The notes below the pieces were generated by a model. The model was not told where the DNA came from and did no database searches. It saw only the letters and a program-made list of their open reading frames with translations. DNA of 64,000 nucleotides, from contig NW_026946671.1 in assembly GCF_035222485.1 (NCBI RefSeq), positions 1,798,001 through 1,862,000 on the forward strand, given 5' to 3'. Shown in pieces: positions 10,757 through 21,295 of the stretch; the first letter of the stretch is position 1, and every line of letters begins with the position of its first letter. The translations under genes and the position numbers were made by a program. This stretch comes from Podospora pseudoanserina. Its lineage: Eukaryota; Ascomycota; Sordariomycetes; Sordariales; Podosporaceae.

Positions 10757-13483
10757 CTACCTTCTCCTCGCAGTCCTCCTCTGCGGCAGAGCCCCAGCCC
10801 CAGCCCCAGCACTCGAAGCGTTATTGGAAGGCCCATAACCACCCAAATCGCCAATCGTGACAAAGCCTTGCCCTGCCGTCAACTTCCCACCCCCCTCCAC
10901 AGTGCTCCCCGTCAGTTTACCAAGCAACGCCGCCTTTGCCTTTCTCGACTGCGGATCCTCAAAATGGAGCTGCGAGCTCGACACAAGCGGTCCCTGTGAT
11001 TTGTCCTTGTCCCCGAGCGAGCCATTTTCTGCATCCTTCTGCTCGGAGCTGCTAGCTGCCGATAGGTTGGACACGGCCGACACATTGGAGATGGCCCTGC
11101 CCAAGATCTCTCTCTTGCGTCTCTTGGCTTGGGGCTGCTGCCTGTCACCTTCCATAGAGGATAACCGGTCAGCCGTGAGTCCGGCACTCTCTGACCCGGC
11201 GGCGATGACTGTGCTGGTTGTCCTCTTGAGAAGGGCGGATGTTAGCTTTTCTGACAGAGCGATACGCTCCTGTTCTGCACGCATTGCCCGCAACTTTTCT
11301 GCGTTGTCTTTGCGTGCTTCCACCTCGGGTATAGAATGGAGGGGAGAGGCCGCGTCTGCTGATTGCCCGACATCGCCATCGGTGGCCTCAGAATCGGCCA
11401 CTTCGGAGCGTGTGCGGCTAAGGGGTTTGTGAGTTTCTGGTGCCTGTCCGGATCGCGAAGAAGCCGAGGAGGAGGAAGAGGGCCTATTCAGACAGTTGGG
11501 TAAGGCTTCCGAGATAGGCGCTCTGGGTGTCTCATTGGAAGGGGTTTTGGTAGATTCGCTGGGAGCATGGTGAGTGGGTGCTGTTTCAAAGTGCGTATTG
11601 ACCGTCGTCAAGAAGGAGTCTTCTGGCGCCATTCTCTTTTTAGGCGGTTTAGCGACTGTGTCCGTCTTCTCAGGGGCAAAAGCTGACGCATCGATATCTG
11701 AGCGACGTGTAGGCTTGGTCGTGGCAGTTGACTTGGACAACAAGTCCTTGTCTACCGTGTCTCTTGCTGCTTGCTTGGGCTTCTGCCTGCCCTTCGTGGC
11801 CTCGGGAGGCTCATGTGCCATGGTGTGCTTTGGGCCCTGCAAATCCTGCTGCTTTAGCTCTGGAAATAGGAAGTCCCGGATAGGAACAATAGAGCCCGTA
11901 GATATGCATTTCCACAACCAACCGGCATTCACAACAGGTATTTTCCACTCCAACGCAAGCTTCAACTTCTGCGGCCTGATCCCAGAGAGCGTCGGGCAGA
12001 CTAATATGGAGATATCGGCAGTGAATCGCTCTTCGTATCTCGCCCCCAATTGCCTGATGGACTTGTCCATCTGGTTGAGGTCGACGCCAGTGAAGTTGGA
12101 CGTGCAGATGGAGAGCTTCTCAAAACCCGGAATGGGAAATGTTGGGAATGGACGCCCGATGACATGGTCTGTTGGGTGGAAAAAGCGCTTGTTGTGGAGG
12201 CATTTCTCAATATAAAATTCGGTAATGATGCTGACGTTCTCGGGGAATTTTGGCTGTATCTCGGGAGGAGAGTCCTGCGGTATAATAAAGAATCGATGTG
12301 CCATCTGAGCACCAGATGCCGAGGAAACTTCTTCTAGAGAATGGCATATCACGCCCCCCAAAGAGGCCACAGTGTTGAGAAGCATCTCGGTCTTTTTGGC
12401 CGAGAACCCCTGGATGAAGAAGCAACATGAGGCGAACACGCCGCTTTCATCGGGGCGACCGAAAGGCGAGAGCTTTGAGCCTTGGGTGTCCATTGACTTC
12501 GTGGGATTTGGGCCTGAAAGTGATGGTTGTGTGACATGCTGAAAAGACGCTGAGGGAGCAGGTTGTTGCGGGGCGGTCTCGAAAGGTTCGGCGGTCTCGG
12601 GCTGTGGTGGCTTGCCCATGCCTAAAATGTCCCCCCAAAGGTTATCTCTCTGACTATTAAGCTTCATACTGGCAGTCTTGCGCAGCTTTCGCTTTCCATC
12701 CTCCTGGGCGGCGGCATTTTCTCTCAACCGCTTTCCCATAGCAGCGTGCTGTGCCCGTTCCTTGTTCCAAGCACCGACACCCCTTTCTTCCGGAGGTAAC
12801 ACAGGGTCGTAGTACCTCTCATCCAAGATCATGCCTCGTTCGACACTGTCTCTGACCCACTCGACCGACACGGTCTGTTGGCCCCATCTCTTGGAGGCGT
12901 AATATTTCTTGCCTTCGGGTTTCTGGGCAATCAGGTGCGTGACGTCCTTGACGAGATCGCCAGTGTAGCGCCCGCCGTTGGCTTCGATCAAATTTGCGAT
13001 TTCCTGACGGGCGGCGGGGTCCTCGATGCCAGTTGTGCAACAGAGAAGCTGGCCGCGGGGGTGGTTTGGGTCCATAGTTCCTCCATCCCTCTCGAAGGCG
13101 CGCATCTGCCATTGTTTTTCCAGGGCGGCAAAGTCGATCTCGGCATCCCTCACCCAGAGATCCCGGACGGCCTCGACCCAGGCAGTAGCCATGGGCTTGA
13201 TGTCGGGGCGCTCTCTGGCGACATGGCGGTACTTTGCGGTGTCGTAGTTTCCGACGATCAGATGTGTGCATTCGGGGGTGAGGTCATACTTGTGGAGACC
13301 TCCCAGTTCGATCGTTTTCGAGGCGATGTCTTCCTACGGTTGGGGAGCTCTGGTTAGCTGGAACACGGCGCGGTAATGGGTTGGTTGAGGTGAGGTTTTA
13401 GTTACCCTGAGGTCGGGCGGGATGCTGGTGCAGCAGATGACAACGCCCCGGAAAGGTTGAGCTGGGTCGAAGCCGGCCTCCAT
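10757..13483 (-). CDS. dpb11: Dpb11/Rad4/TopBP1-like multi-BRCT replication-checkpoint scaffold
   Basis: Exon 1 is 13483-13406 (26 codons) and exon 2 is 13333-10757, giving 884 residues; the 72-bp intron has donor GTAACT and acceptor TAG. Four BRCT-type units can be read: FRGVVICCTSIP... to about residue 85; QLLCCTTGIED... to about 205, with WVRDS at its end; FASCCFFIQGF... from about 322; and ICTSNFTGVDL... from about 430, ending NAGWLWKCI. This paired BRCT layout is that of Dpb11/Rad4, which bridges Sld2/Sld3 at origin firing and activates the ATR-type checkpoint kinase. The C-terminal 370 residues are Ser/Thr/Lys-rich with no fold. The start has only 187 bp between it and the stop of the upstream Nudix gene, so its promoter is compact. 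Confidence 0.88.
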
Positions 13484-13670
13484 TGGATCTTTGTGTTTAC
13501 CCGGCGAGCATGAGCATGAGGCTGCGTGAACGACGACAGAATATCTGACGGACAGCGGGAATGCGGACAGTCGCGTCGCGTGGGCAGCTGACATGTGGGG
13601 CACTTTAACATGTTGCTGCTGGCTGATGCGGGAGGATCGAAGAATCATAACAGGGGTTAGGGTTAAGCTA
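13484..13670 (-). promoter_or_regulatory. Compact promoter upstream of the Dpb11-like gene
   Basis: On the minus strand this 187-bp gap reads two overlapping CGCG cores (CACGCGACGCGAC, bases 13570-13582), about 90-100 bp before the start codon. They resemble MBF-type cell-cycle elements. A telobox-like AACCCTAACCCC lies at 13653-13664. Function is inferred only from sequence. Confidence 0.35.
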
Positions 13671-14285
13671 CTATACATCTTTTCTCTTAACTCCTACAAG
13701 TTGCTTCCTCTCTCTCCTGATCTTGAAACCAGTCATGATAACTCTATGTTGATCCTTGGTGGTAAAATCGATGGTCACTTCCTCCCCGTCCCAGTTGATC
13801 TTGCCCGCCCGACACTCTTCCTCGGTAGCCCAGAGGAACCGCACATGCTCCTGAGGGTCAAGTGTCACCACCGGTCTCTCAGATATGCTTGGGGTTTGCA
13901 CCTCTGCCTCGAATGTCATCTTCTCTACAGTTCTCCCACTTCGCGTTAGAAACACATCTTTTGATACCAGCTCGACCGCATGTATCATGAGAAGCCCGCT
14001 CTCCTCCCACAATTCCCTCGCCAGCCCATGCAAGACAGTCTCATCTTCAACGTCACAAGCACCGCCGGGAATCTCCCATTTGAGTGGCATCGAGTCGTCT
14101 GGGGCGCGCTGGATGAGCAGGATGTGGTCATCGTGCGAAAATACCAGGGCACCGGTTGCTAGGTGTTTGAGGAGCGGCACATGAGGCCAACGGACCTCGA
14201 GGAGGTCGCCAACTGTAACATTGTAGGCGGAGAGGTTTGGTGAAAATGTGAAGGTGAAGCCTGATGGAGGAGGTGGTGGTGGCAT
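13671..14285 (-). CDS. Nudix hydrolase
   Basis: A single-exon 204-residue protein. The Nudix box lies at about residues 74-98: GGACDVEDET followed by the RELWEESGL core, with the catalytic REXXEE glutamates present. The spacing between the first glycines and the first glutamate is one residue longer than the textbook box. LLIQRAPDDSMPLKWEIPGG before the box fits the usual beta strand and substrate loop. Such enzymes hydrolyse nucleoside diphosphates linked to another moiety; the substrate cannot be told from sequence. A proline run (residues 2-7) opens the protein and no targeting signal is evident. The gene is divergent from the quinone-oxidoreductase-like gene across about 500 bp. Confidence 0.88.
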   Translation of the reverse strand: MPPPPPPSGFTFTFSPNLSAYNVTVGDLLEVRWPHVPLLKHLATGALVFSHDDHILLIQRAPDDSMPLKWEIPGGACDVEDETVLHGLARELWEESGLLMIHAVELVSKDVFLTRSGRTVEKMTFEAEVQTPSISERPVVTLDPQEHVRFLWATEEECRAGKINWDGEEVTIDFTTKDQHRVIMTGFKIRRERKQLVGVKRKDV

Positions 14286-14790
14286 ACTAGCTGATGTGAA
14301 GGAGAAGAGGTAAGTTTATAGGTAACAGAGAAAGATGTTGCTTCCAGGCCCCTTTTCAGTTGAGCCCCACCCTCACCGCCCAAGTCCTCCACAAGGCAAC
14401 AAGGCAAGGCATATAAGGCACCGATGCATATCACTTCAAGGCAGCAAAGCACATGCTTCTTTTTACATATTGCTCCGTGCTTACTCTGCCCATGCATCGT
14501 GAGGAAATCTCATTTTCAGTTTGCTGAGTAATGCACAAGCACCATGGGCTTAGCTTTCTCCTGAACCCCTCGGAGAAGTGATTGCTGGACTTGATCTCAC
14601 ATCGGTATACGAACCTGAAATCGACAGCTTCATGTAGGTCACACAGCACCGATTAGTCACGACCAAATCTTGGCTGCTTGTGAAAGACATATAAAAGTTA
14701 CCCAGTGAGGCAATATCTGGCTGGAGCACTCACTCGTCTGCTCAGTGACACTTACCTTGGAAAACTCACGATTCACCTTCCCGTGACGCA
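14286..14790. promoter_or_regulatory. Divergent promoter, Nudix / MDR gene
   Basis: A 505-bp gap between divergent starts. A TATAAAA-like run occurs near 14690-14697, about 95 bp before the plus-strand start. No gene is supported. Confidence 0.4.
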
Positions 14791-15819
14791 ATGTCTTCGC
14801 TACCACTGTCAATGAAGACTCTTCTCCAACTGTCGCCTCATTCTCCTTCCCTTACCCTGACCACCTCACCGCTGCCCGTACCTTCTCACCCTTCTGACGT
14901 GCTCATCAAAGTATACACTACCGCGCCCTGCAAAGGCGAGCTCACCTGGGCTGCCGCATTCCCAGATGTGATCCCCTCCACCAAAACCCCCGTGCCCTCT
15001 CAAGATCTCGCAGGTGTCATTGTCTCCTTGCCCCCCGCATACACCGGAGGGTTCAAGCCAGGGGACAAAGTCTACTGCCGAATTGAGGCGACCCGTCCCG
15101 GTGCGGCCCGCGAATACGCACTTGCCCGTCTTTCAGAGCTGGCAATGATACCAAAGAATTTGGGATGGATCCGGGCAGCTGCAACGCCCTTGAGCTCGTT
15201 GACCGCTTGGCAAGCCTTGTTTACACATGGTGGCCTGAATAAAGAAGGCCTTCTTGAAGGAAAAAATCCTGCGAGAGAGGAGAACGCAAAAAAACGAGTG
15301 CTCATTACGGGGGCGACTGGTGGTGTTGGCAGTTGGGCGGTACAGCTTGCTGCTCTGGCGGGATGCGAAGTGGTAGGGCTCTGCGGACCGAATAAAATTG
15401 CCCACGTGAAGGAATTGGGAGCAAGTGAGGTGGTGAACTATAAGGAAACTTCTCTTCGGCAATGGGCGTCGCCTGAAAGGGAGGTTGACGTCGTTTTGGA
15501 CATGGTTGGAGGGAAGACGTTGGAGGGCTGTTGGTTCGCTATCAAAGATCAGGGCAAGATGGTCAGTATTTGCGCTCCTCCTGAAAGTGCTAGGCCAAGC
15601 CATCTTGTTGGAAAGGAGGGCGTGAACAGCAATTTCTTCATCGTTGAGCCTCTTGGGGAAGACTTGACAGAGATTGGACAACTGATCGAGGCAGGCAAAG
15701 TCAGGCCGACGGTGGATAGCGTTTGGTCGTTTGAGGAGTACGGGGCGGCCTTTGAGAGGTTGGAGAGCGGGCAGACGACGGGAAAAGTTGTCCTTCGAGT
15801 TGCTGACTTTGACGAGTGA
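14791..15819 (+). CDS. Zinc-independent medium-chain (quinone oxidoreductase-like) reductase
   Basis: A single-exon 342-residue protein. The N-terminal GroES-like fold includes GDKVYCRIEA, and the nucleotide-binding Rossmann fold has the glycine motif ITGATGGVG at about residues 172-180. The structural-zinc cysteine cluster and catalytic-zinc ligands of alcohol dehydrogenases are absent, which points to the NADPH:quinone reductase / enoyl reductase branch of the MDR superfamily. The C-terminus (VWSFEEYGAAFERLESGQTTGKVV) is typical of the branch. An in-frame ATG seven codons downstream (MKTLLQ) could also serve as start. The natural substrate is unknown; cytosolic redox metabolism of quinones or carbonyls is the default inference. 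Confidence 0.87.
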   Translation: MSSLPLSMKTLLQLSPHSPSLTLTTSPLPVPSHPSDVLIKVYTTAPCKGELTWAAAFPDVIPSTKTPVPSQDLAGVIVSLPPAYTGGFKPGDKVYCRIEATRPGAAREYALARLSELAMIPKNLGWIRAAATPLSSLTAWQALFTHGGLNKEGLLEGKNPAREENAKKRVLITGATGGVGSWAVQLAALAGCEVVGLCGPNKIAHVKELGASEVVNYKETSLRQWASPEREVDVVLDMVGGKTLEGCWFAIKDQGKMVSICAPPESARPSHLVGKEGVNSNFFIVEPLGEDLTEIGQLIEAGKVRPTVDSVWSFEEYGAAFERLESGQTTGKVVLRVADFDE

Positions 15820-16792
15820 CTGATAACATGGCTGTGTACGGAGTAGGTAGTGTAGCTATGTATTGTGAATGATCAGTGCAATGTGGGAATGTTTCCGGTT
15901 TGATGTTTTGTGGGGTGTGCAGGGAGCAGGGATGTGATTGGCCCAGGCCTTGTCCCCTGAGACGTTGGGGGTTTGCAGACCCCTGTCTCCAAGAAACCTT
16001 ATTCAGAGACGCAGGGTCCTCGCTGCGACATGATCCTCTCAAGTGTTTGATCACCCTCATTGTCACAGCTCGAGAGATCCGACTGCCACTGACAGCCATC
16101 AAGAGCACCATGGCATTGACCAACTCGGCATTCTCGCCCTGTCTCCGTCAAGCGCGAGTCCTCCGTCGGCCATCAATTGCTCACTGAGCCTCACCACCAG
16201 CCTCATGTTGAGGCTAGAGTGTAGCTGTTGTGTAGCTACAGGCCCCTGGTCCTCGACACCTCCTGATCTTCTTCCAGAGAGAGAGCTCCCATGTGCGTGT
16301 CCACCCAGAAAGTTGTGGGATGAGACATTACAACCGCACAGGGTCGTACCGAGCGTACTCGCACACAGATACCCTTTCCCCAGCTCTCTTCTTGTTTCAC
16401 ACCACCTAATTCTCCTTTGCCATTTACCTTGGTTTCTACTCGACACTGACCACTGTGTGGTGCTTTGTTGCTTTTCTCCTGCCTTTCCTTTCCTTTCCTT
16501 TCTTTCTCTTTTGCCTTGTTGTGTCTCTAAGAAGCCAATCTTTCTTTCTGTTTTGTTTCTTGCCCTAGGCGTATTGGTGCGGTCCAGAGCCGCCGGCGAG
16601 CTTGGGAACTTGGTCTCGATACCTTCTTTTGGTACCTTCATTTCTGTGTTTTTATACCTCTTTTTCTCGCGGAACCGGCCGGCCGTTTTTATAGTCACAT
16701 ACCCCTCTGGAATTCGCCTGGTGTGTCAACCTCGATATCGTTGCCGATGCAGACGCCGTCGTGGTAGTCCGCCGACACCATACTTGCCAGCA
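15820..16792. other. Intergenic and 5' leader of the protease gene
   Basis: No gene is supported. A CT-rich tract at about 16440-16560 includes four TTTCC pentamers (16482-16505) and probably belongs to the transcribed leader of the downstream protease. A long open frame covering this stretch in the protease frame lacks coding character and is treated as an artefact. Confidence 0.45.
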
Positions 16793-18478
16793 ATGGCATT
16801 TTCCTTGCTCCTTTCCGCATCCGTATTGCTCCTCTCCTCAACTTTTAGCGGCCATGCGGTAGCTTCCTCCTTGCCATTCACAAACACCACGATACCACCA
16901 ACAAATGTCTCGGCATCGCACACACATGCCCCGATAAAGCTCATAAACTCGTCGGTAATAGCGCATGACGACGGCTGCGTTCATCTGCCCATCGTTCACT
17001 CAACCAATGCCAACCACTTTTCCAAGAAGCGTGGTGTTCAGCTCCAGTTAGCTAACCGGTCTGACATCGCGTACTACGCCCAACGTACATACATCCTGTG
17101 TTCTGTGAGGTGACCGTCGTGAAGCTAACAAGTCTCTAGTGAGCATTGGTACACCACCACAGCCGGTTTTCGTGCAGTTGGATACAGGATCATTTGAGCT
17201 GTGGGTGAATCCAGATTGTACCACCGTCCAGGGCGCCGACGCAGCATTCTGCCAGCAAGTCGGCCGGTACGATGGCAATACATCTTCGACAGCCAAATCG
17301 CTGGGGACCACCAAGACGTTGAAGTATGGCATCGGTACTGCCAACATCACGTATTTTGAAGACACCATCACTCTTGCCGGGACAGCCACCGCCCTGCAGG
17401 CCGTCCAGTTTGGCGTGGCCACCGCAACAGAAGATACTTTCTCGGGTATTCTGGGTATTGGGTATGGGAAGGGCATTGCCACCAAATACAAAAACTTTGT
17501 CGATCAGCTTGTTGCCCAGAACGCTATCAGAGCAAAGGCATACACCCTCGCGCTGGGTAGTAAAGAGGAGAAGGAAGGAGTCATTGTGTTTGGTGGTGTT
17601 GACCCCTCGAAATTCGCCGGTCCCTTGGCCAAGCTGCCCATTATTGATGCCAACAACTCACCGGACCAAGTGCCTCGTTTCTGGGTCGACATGAATTCGA
17701 TTGCTATCACGCCACCCAACAACGATACAAAAGTGTATGAGGGCAGCAAGATGCCCGTGTTCCTGGACTCCGGGTCGACAATGACACTGCTTCCACCCGA
17801 TCTTGCAGCGACGATTGCGAAGGACTTTGGGGCGGACAAAGAGGATGACAACGGGTTTTACCGCATCGATTGCGGTTTGACATCCATGAACGGAACCCTG
17901 GACTTCTCCTTCAATGGACTCAAGATCAGAGTCCCGTACAAGGAGATGATCAGAGAGGTACCCAGCAACCCGCCTGCGTGCTTCTTGGGCATTACACCAA
18001 GCAAGAAGTTTACCCTTTTGGGGGACACATTTCTACGGTCTGCTTATGGTATGTTTTCTGTCCGCCACAGTGTTATACACGGTCACACTAATGGGGTGAG
18101 ACAGTCGTGTTCGACCTCGAGACAGACTCTATTTGGATGACGCAAGCTACAAGCTGCGGTTCCACCCCTGCGGCACTTGGTAGCGTTAACGATCTGTCCA
18201 TGGTGGTGGGCGCGTGCGGTTTGACAGCTGAACCAGCAGTGACCGTTTCGAGTGCTGGCGGCACAACGGCGACCCCAGGTGTTGGTGTTAGTGGTGGTGG
18301 TACTGGATCGGATACGAACGGGGCCTCTGCGACAGTCTCCACGGTTGTGGTGCCTGAATCGCCACCAGGTGCAACCTCGACAGCAGGGTCACCAGTTACT
18401 TCATCAAGTTCAAGATGTCATCCGATGGCGGTCGCTGCCATGGCTTTTGCCCTCTTGGCCCTGGCGAACATGGGTTGA
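16793..18478 (+). CDS. Secreted aspartic protease, GPI-anchor type (yapsin-like)
   Basis: Three exons (16793-17084, 17140-18048, 18105-18478) encode 524 residues. The introns of 55 and 56 bp have GTACAT/GTATGT donors, a GCTAAC branch in the first and an ACTAAT in the second, and keep the frame. The protein has an N-terminal signal peptide (about residues 1-24), a propeptide, and two catalytic aspartates in LDTGS (D112) and LDSGS (D307), the paired motif of pepsin-fold enzymes. After the catalytic domain comes a Ser/Thr/Gly-rich stalk and a hydrophobic C-terminus (MAVAAMAFALLALANMG), as expected for a GPI attachment signal. The enzyme probably works at the plasma membrane or wall, processing secreted or wall proteins. 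Substrate specificity cannot be predicted. Confidence 0.9.
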
Positions 18479-18860
18479 GAAAATAACCCGTCGAATTTTT
18501 GTATATACCCTTTCAACTGTGCTTACTAGAAGGGCGCCTGGCTGATGAAGGAGCCATGGCGCCGATTTAATGACATGATACCTACTGGTCTGTCTACGTC
18601 CACGTGTTTCATCAAGTATCCAGTAGAAATGGCCAGGCCTCACCGAGTCACATCTGCTGTACGGATACACATATACCTTGGAAGAGAGTTATTAGGCTTT
18701 GAAAGATACCTAATTTACAGGCTCGAGGGTATAATAAAGTGAATAGGATCACATCATAAGACATAAGATTCTTAGTCTACATGCTCTATTACACTCCATC
18801 ATTAACACGCCTCCTCATTCTTCCCTACAGTGTAAAGTATCAACATCCGCGTCCTTAGAC
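18479..18860. other. Convergent 3' intergenic region
   Basis: AT-rich, with AATAAAGTGAATAG near 18731 as a plausible 3' end signal. Nothing else is seen. Confidence 0.4.
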
Positions 18861-20372
18861 CTAACGCCTCCTTCCAGGCCTTGGTTCATACAAGGGGATT
18901 CCCCTGTATGAGCAGTACCTTACATGACTTGGATCTGGTTGGGGCAGCGATTCATCATCCCAGTTAATCACCTTTCTCTTCCGGCTTCTTTTTGGGCTCT
19001 CATCTTGCTTCTCTCCAACTGTATCCATATTCACATCGCCCTCCCGCTCCTGCCCATGCCCCACCCCATCATCATTCCCACCCCCGTCAGCCTCGGAGAC
19101 GTCTTTCATCTCAGCGTCCCTGTTATCACCAGCGTCCCTGTTATCATCACCATCTTCACCCGAGCCGTCACCATCATCAGCAATACCACCTTCCGCATGC
19201 TCGTAACTCGCCCGCCGACCGGTCAACACGCCCAAAACCCACACCCTCGCCTCCCCAATCTTCTCCACCACTTCATCCCTTCTCTTCTCCGCCTCAGACA
19301 TCTTCTCCTCCGCGTTGACAACCCTTCTCTCGGCAGCAGCAACGCGTCTATCCACCCTCGACGTTCCCTCCCTCGGACCTGACCGTGTCGGATACTCCCG
19401 CTCCGTAGCCCTCGCCGCACTCGCTTCCGCTCTCTTTTGCGCGCGGTTCTTCCTCTGTTTTTCCTCGCCCACAGCAGAGGAACATTCCCCGACATGATCC
19501 TCACATAGTCTCAGGTGCAGGTGTAACAACCCTTGCTTTGGTTCATCATCTGGGTTTGCGTCGGGGAGGAGCCAAGGGAGGGAGACAGGCGTGAACAAGT
19601 CTTGTATCTTGGCCAGCCGCTCGCCGTATCTCGAAATTATCCAGCAGTTGCCCTGGCAGGATTCCTGGGTGAGCTTTTGGTGGATCTGGGCGGTGTAGAG
19701 CGTCGAGGGGTGAAGACAATGGGCGCAGGGAGGCCGAGGGTCGCGGGCCCCAGGCGCGGCGGAGGACTGGTAAGTGAGGGGTTTGCTATTGGGATGGAGG
19801 GTGGTTGGACGCTGGGATGGTGGGTGATCTTGTTCGTCCACGGAGAAGGGGCGCGAGGAGAGGAAGTGTGGTCGTTCGCAAGCGCAGCACTGGATGCCTG
19901 CTGGGGTGAGCCGATTGGGGATCAGGTTCACGCCAGAAAGGGTGCAAATTGGATTCGAAAACTTGTTGAGAAGGATGCAAGACAGAATCATCGGTTTTTT
20001 GCAGTTCCAACATGTCGATGGTTGCAGCTTGGGTACCTTGTTCTTCTCAGGCTTGTGTGACGCTTTCTGCTTTGTTGGCTTCCAGTCTTTAATGTTTGGA
20101 ATATCCTCATAGTCAGAAGACGAGCTCTCAAGATAGGAGGAGAGGATTTCTTGCTGGCGAACAGGTTGTACAAGAATCGGGGGTGATATTAGAGGGTTGA
20201 GATGGAGCTCGTAGGCGTTGCAAAGTGTTTGACAATTGCAAGACTGACATTGCCACCGACGGGGAAGAACTATTTCGTGTGCGCCGAGGGATATGATGGG
20301 TGGAGGTGGGCGTCCTAGAGGTTGGCTGAACCCTGGGATGCCAGATATGGCCAGAATACACCTGTCCGCCAT
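18861..20372 (-). CDS. Cysteine-rich orphan with zinc-ribbon-like pairs, coiled coil and acidic tail
   Basis: A single-exon 503-residue protein that I do not recognise. The N-terminal half carries several C-x2-C type pairs: CQSC near residue 41, CWNC near 121, QCCAC near 159 and PPCAHC near 214, plus CQGNC near 239, spaced like zinc ribbons. Residues 305-385 are rich in Ala/Arg/Glu and predict a coiled coil. Residues about 395-455 are very acidic (Asp/Glu/Gly). A basic KRSRKRK motif near 465 could be a nuclear signal. The tail ends GIPLYEPRPGRRR. It lies immediately downstream of the CHORD-like array on the same strand but shares no clear motif with it. A nuclear or nucleic-acid-linked role is possible but only a guess. 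Confidence 0.6.
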   Translation of the reverse strand: MADRCILAISGIPGFSQPLGRPPPPIISLGAHEIVLPRRWQCQSCNCQTLCNAYELHLNPLISPPILVQPVRQQEILSSYLESSSSDYEDIPNIKDWKPTKQKASHKPEKNKVPKLQPSTCWNCKKPMILSCILLNKFSNPICTLSGVNLIPNRLTPAGIQCCACERPHFLSSRPFSVDEQDHPPSQRPTTLHPNSKPLTYQSSAAPGARDPRPPCAHCLHPSTLYTAQIHQKLTQESCQGNCWIISRYGERLAKIQDLFTPVSLPWLLPDANPDDEPKQGLLHLHLRLCEDHVGECSSAVGEEKQRKNRAQKRAEASAARATEREYPTRSGPREGTSRVDRRVAAAERRVVNAEEKMSEAEKRRDEVVEKIGEARVWVLGVLTGRRASYEHAEGGIADDGDGSGEDGDDNRDAGDNRDAEMKDVSEADGGGNDDGVGHGQEREGDVNMDTVGEKQDESPKRSRKRKVINWDDESLPQPDPSHVRYCSYRGIPLYEPRPGRRR

Positions 20373-21078
20373 GTTGCCTGGGTAGGTATGCCAAAGTCAG
20401 GTTGTGGATGAAATTTGTGAAGAGGGTTGGTGGCGTTAGGTCTTCTGTCGTGGTCGTGGTTGAAGAAGGACAACGTGGGAATTCTGGAGTTTCAGTACAC
20501 AAATTTACTTCCATCCTTGGGTGCCTACCTGCCGGCTTTGAATACGGGGCGGCGACAATGGCAGCGCTGCTAGGTGCTCCGCTCCATCGTCGTCTCGACG
20601 GAAGACCTGGTGACATCCAGCCACCATTCGTAACCTACCACAATAGGTAGCTGATAGACTTATAGACAAGGTCTTTGACAGTTCTCCATTGTTCAGTGGC
20701 AGCAGGGATCAATTATATTTGTTATTAGTGGGGACATCACAATATCTTTGAAGAAAAATGGGATAGCAGTTTCAATGATAGACCCCTACTGTTTCGACAT
20801 GTAAGCCATTTGTGAGTGTAGTTGCTTCTGAGACTTTTCCATCGCGTGTACATGTAGAAACTAAAAGCTAAGACCATGTGTACCGTGGTATATTGTGAAA
20901 TGGCGATGTTTGCTTTGAGACTAAACATATATCAGGTTCAATCCCTATTTGCCTTCTGACCCTACTACTCAGGTGTGGAACACATTCATGAGTATCAGCA
21001 TTGCCAATTGACAATCCTCGTTTTAGTTCTCTTCATCTCCCGTTCCTGATTGTCATTCTCCTCATTTCTTCGTCTTTG
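20373..21078. other. Intergenic region, AT-rich
   Basis: Separates the cysteine-rich orphan from the decayed end of the first CHORD-like copy. No supported gene; noticeably AT-rich between 20700 and 20950. Confidence 0.4.
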
Positions 21079-21295
21079 TCACCAACATCTAGGATCTTCA
21101 TTTGAGATAGTTCTATGACACCTTGAGACTTTCTTCTCGTCTCTGGCTTTGTACGGGCCATGCCTCCACCCAGGTTCCGTGCCATCACGGCTACAGCACT
21201 TGGATATGAATCCATCTGGATATGCCACCCTGTGATAAAGAGTATCTTTGGGAGATGGGGCACTAAAGGTAGCAGTATTCCAGGCAGCGCCCTGC

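Noticed and set aside
13653-13668. Telomere-like TTAGGG repeats as a chromosome end
   Set aside because: Only two units and genes continue on both sides, so it is not a telomere.
16043-16792. Upstream extension of the protease reading frame
   Set aside because: It is CT-rich leader with no protein-like composition, and the signal peptide starts at 16793.
19533-20060. 175-codon plus-strand frame
   Set aside because: Antisense to the cysteine-rich orphan, with Gly/Arg/Val bias expected of a shadow frame.
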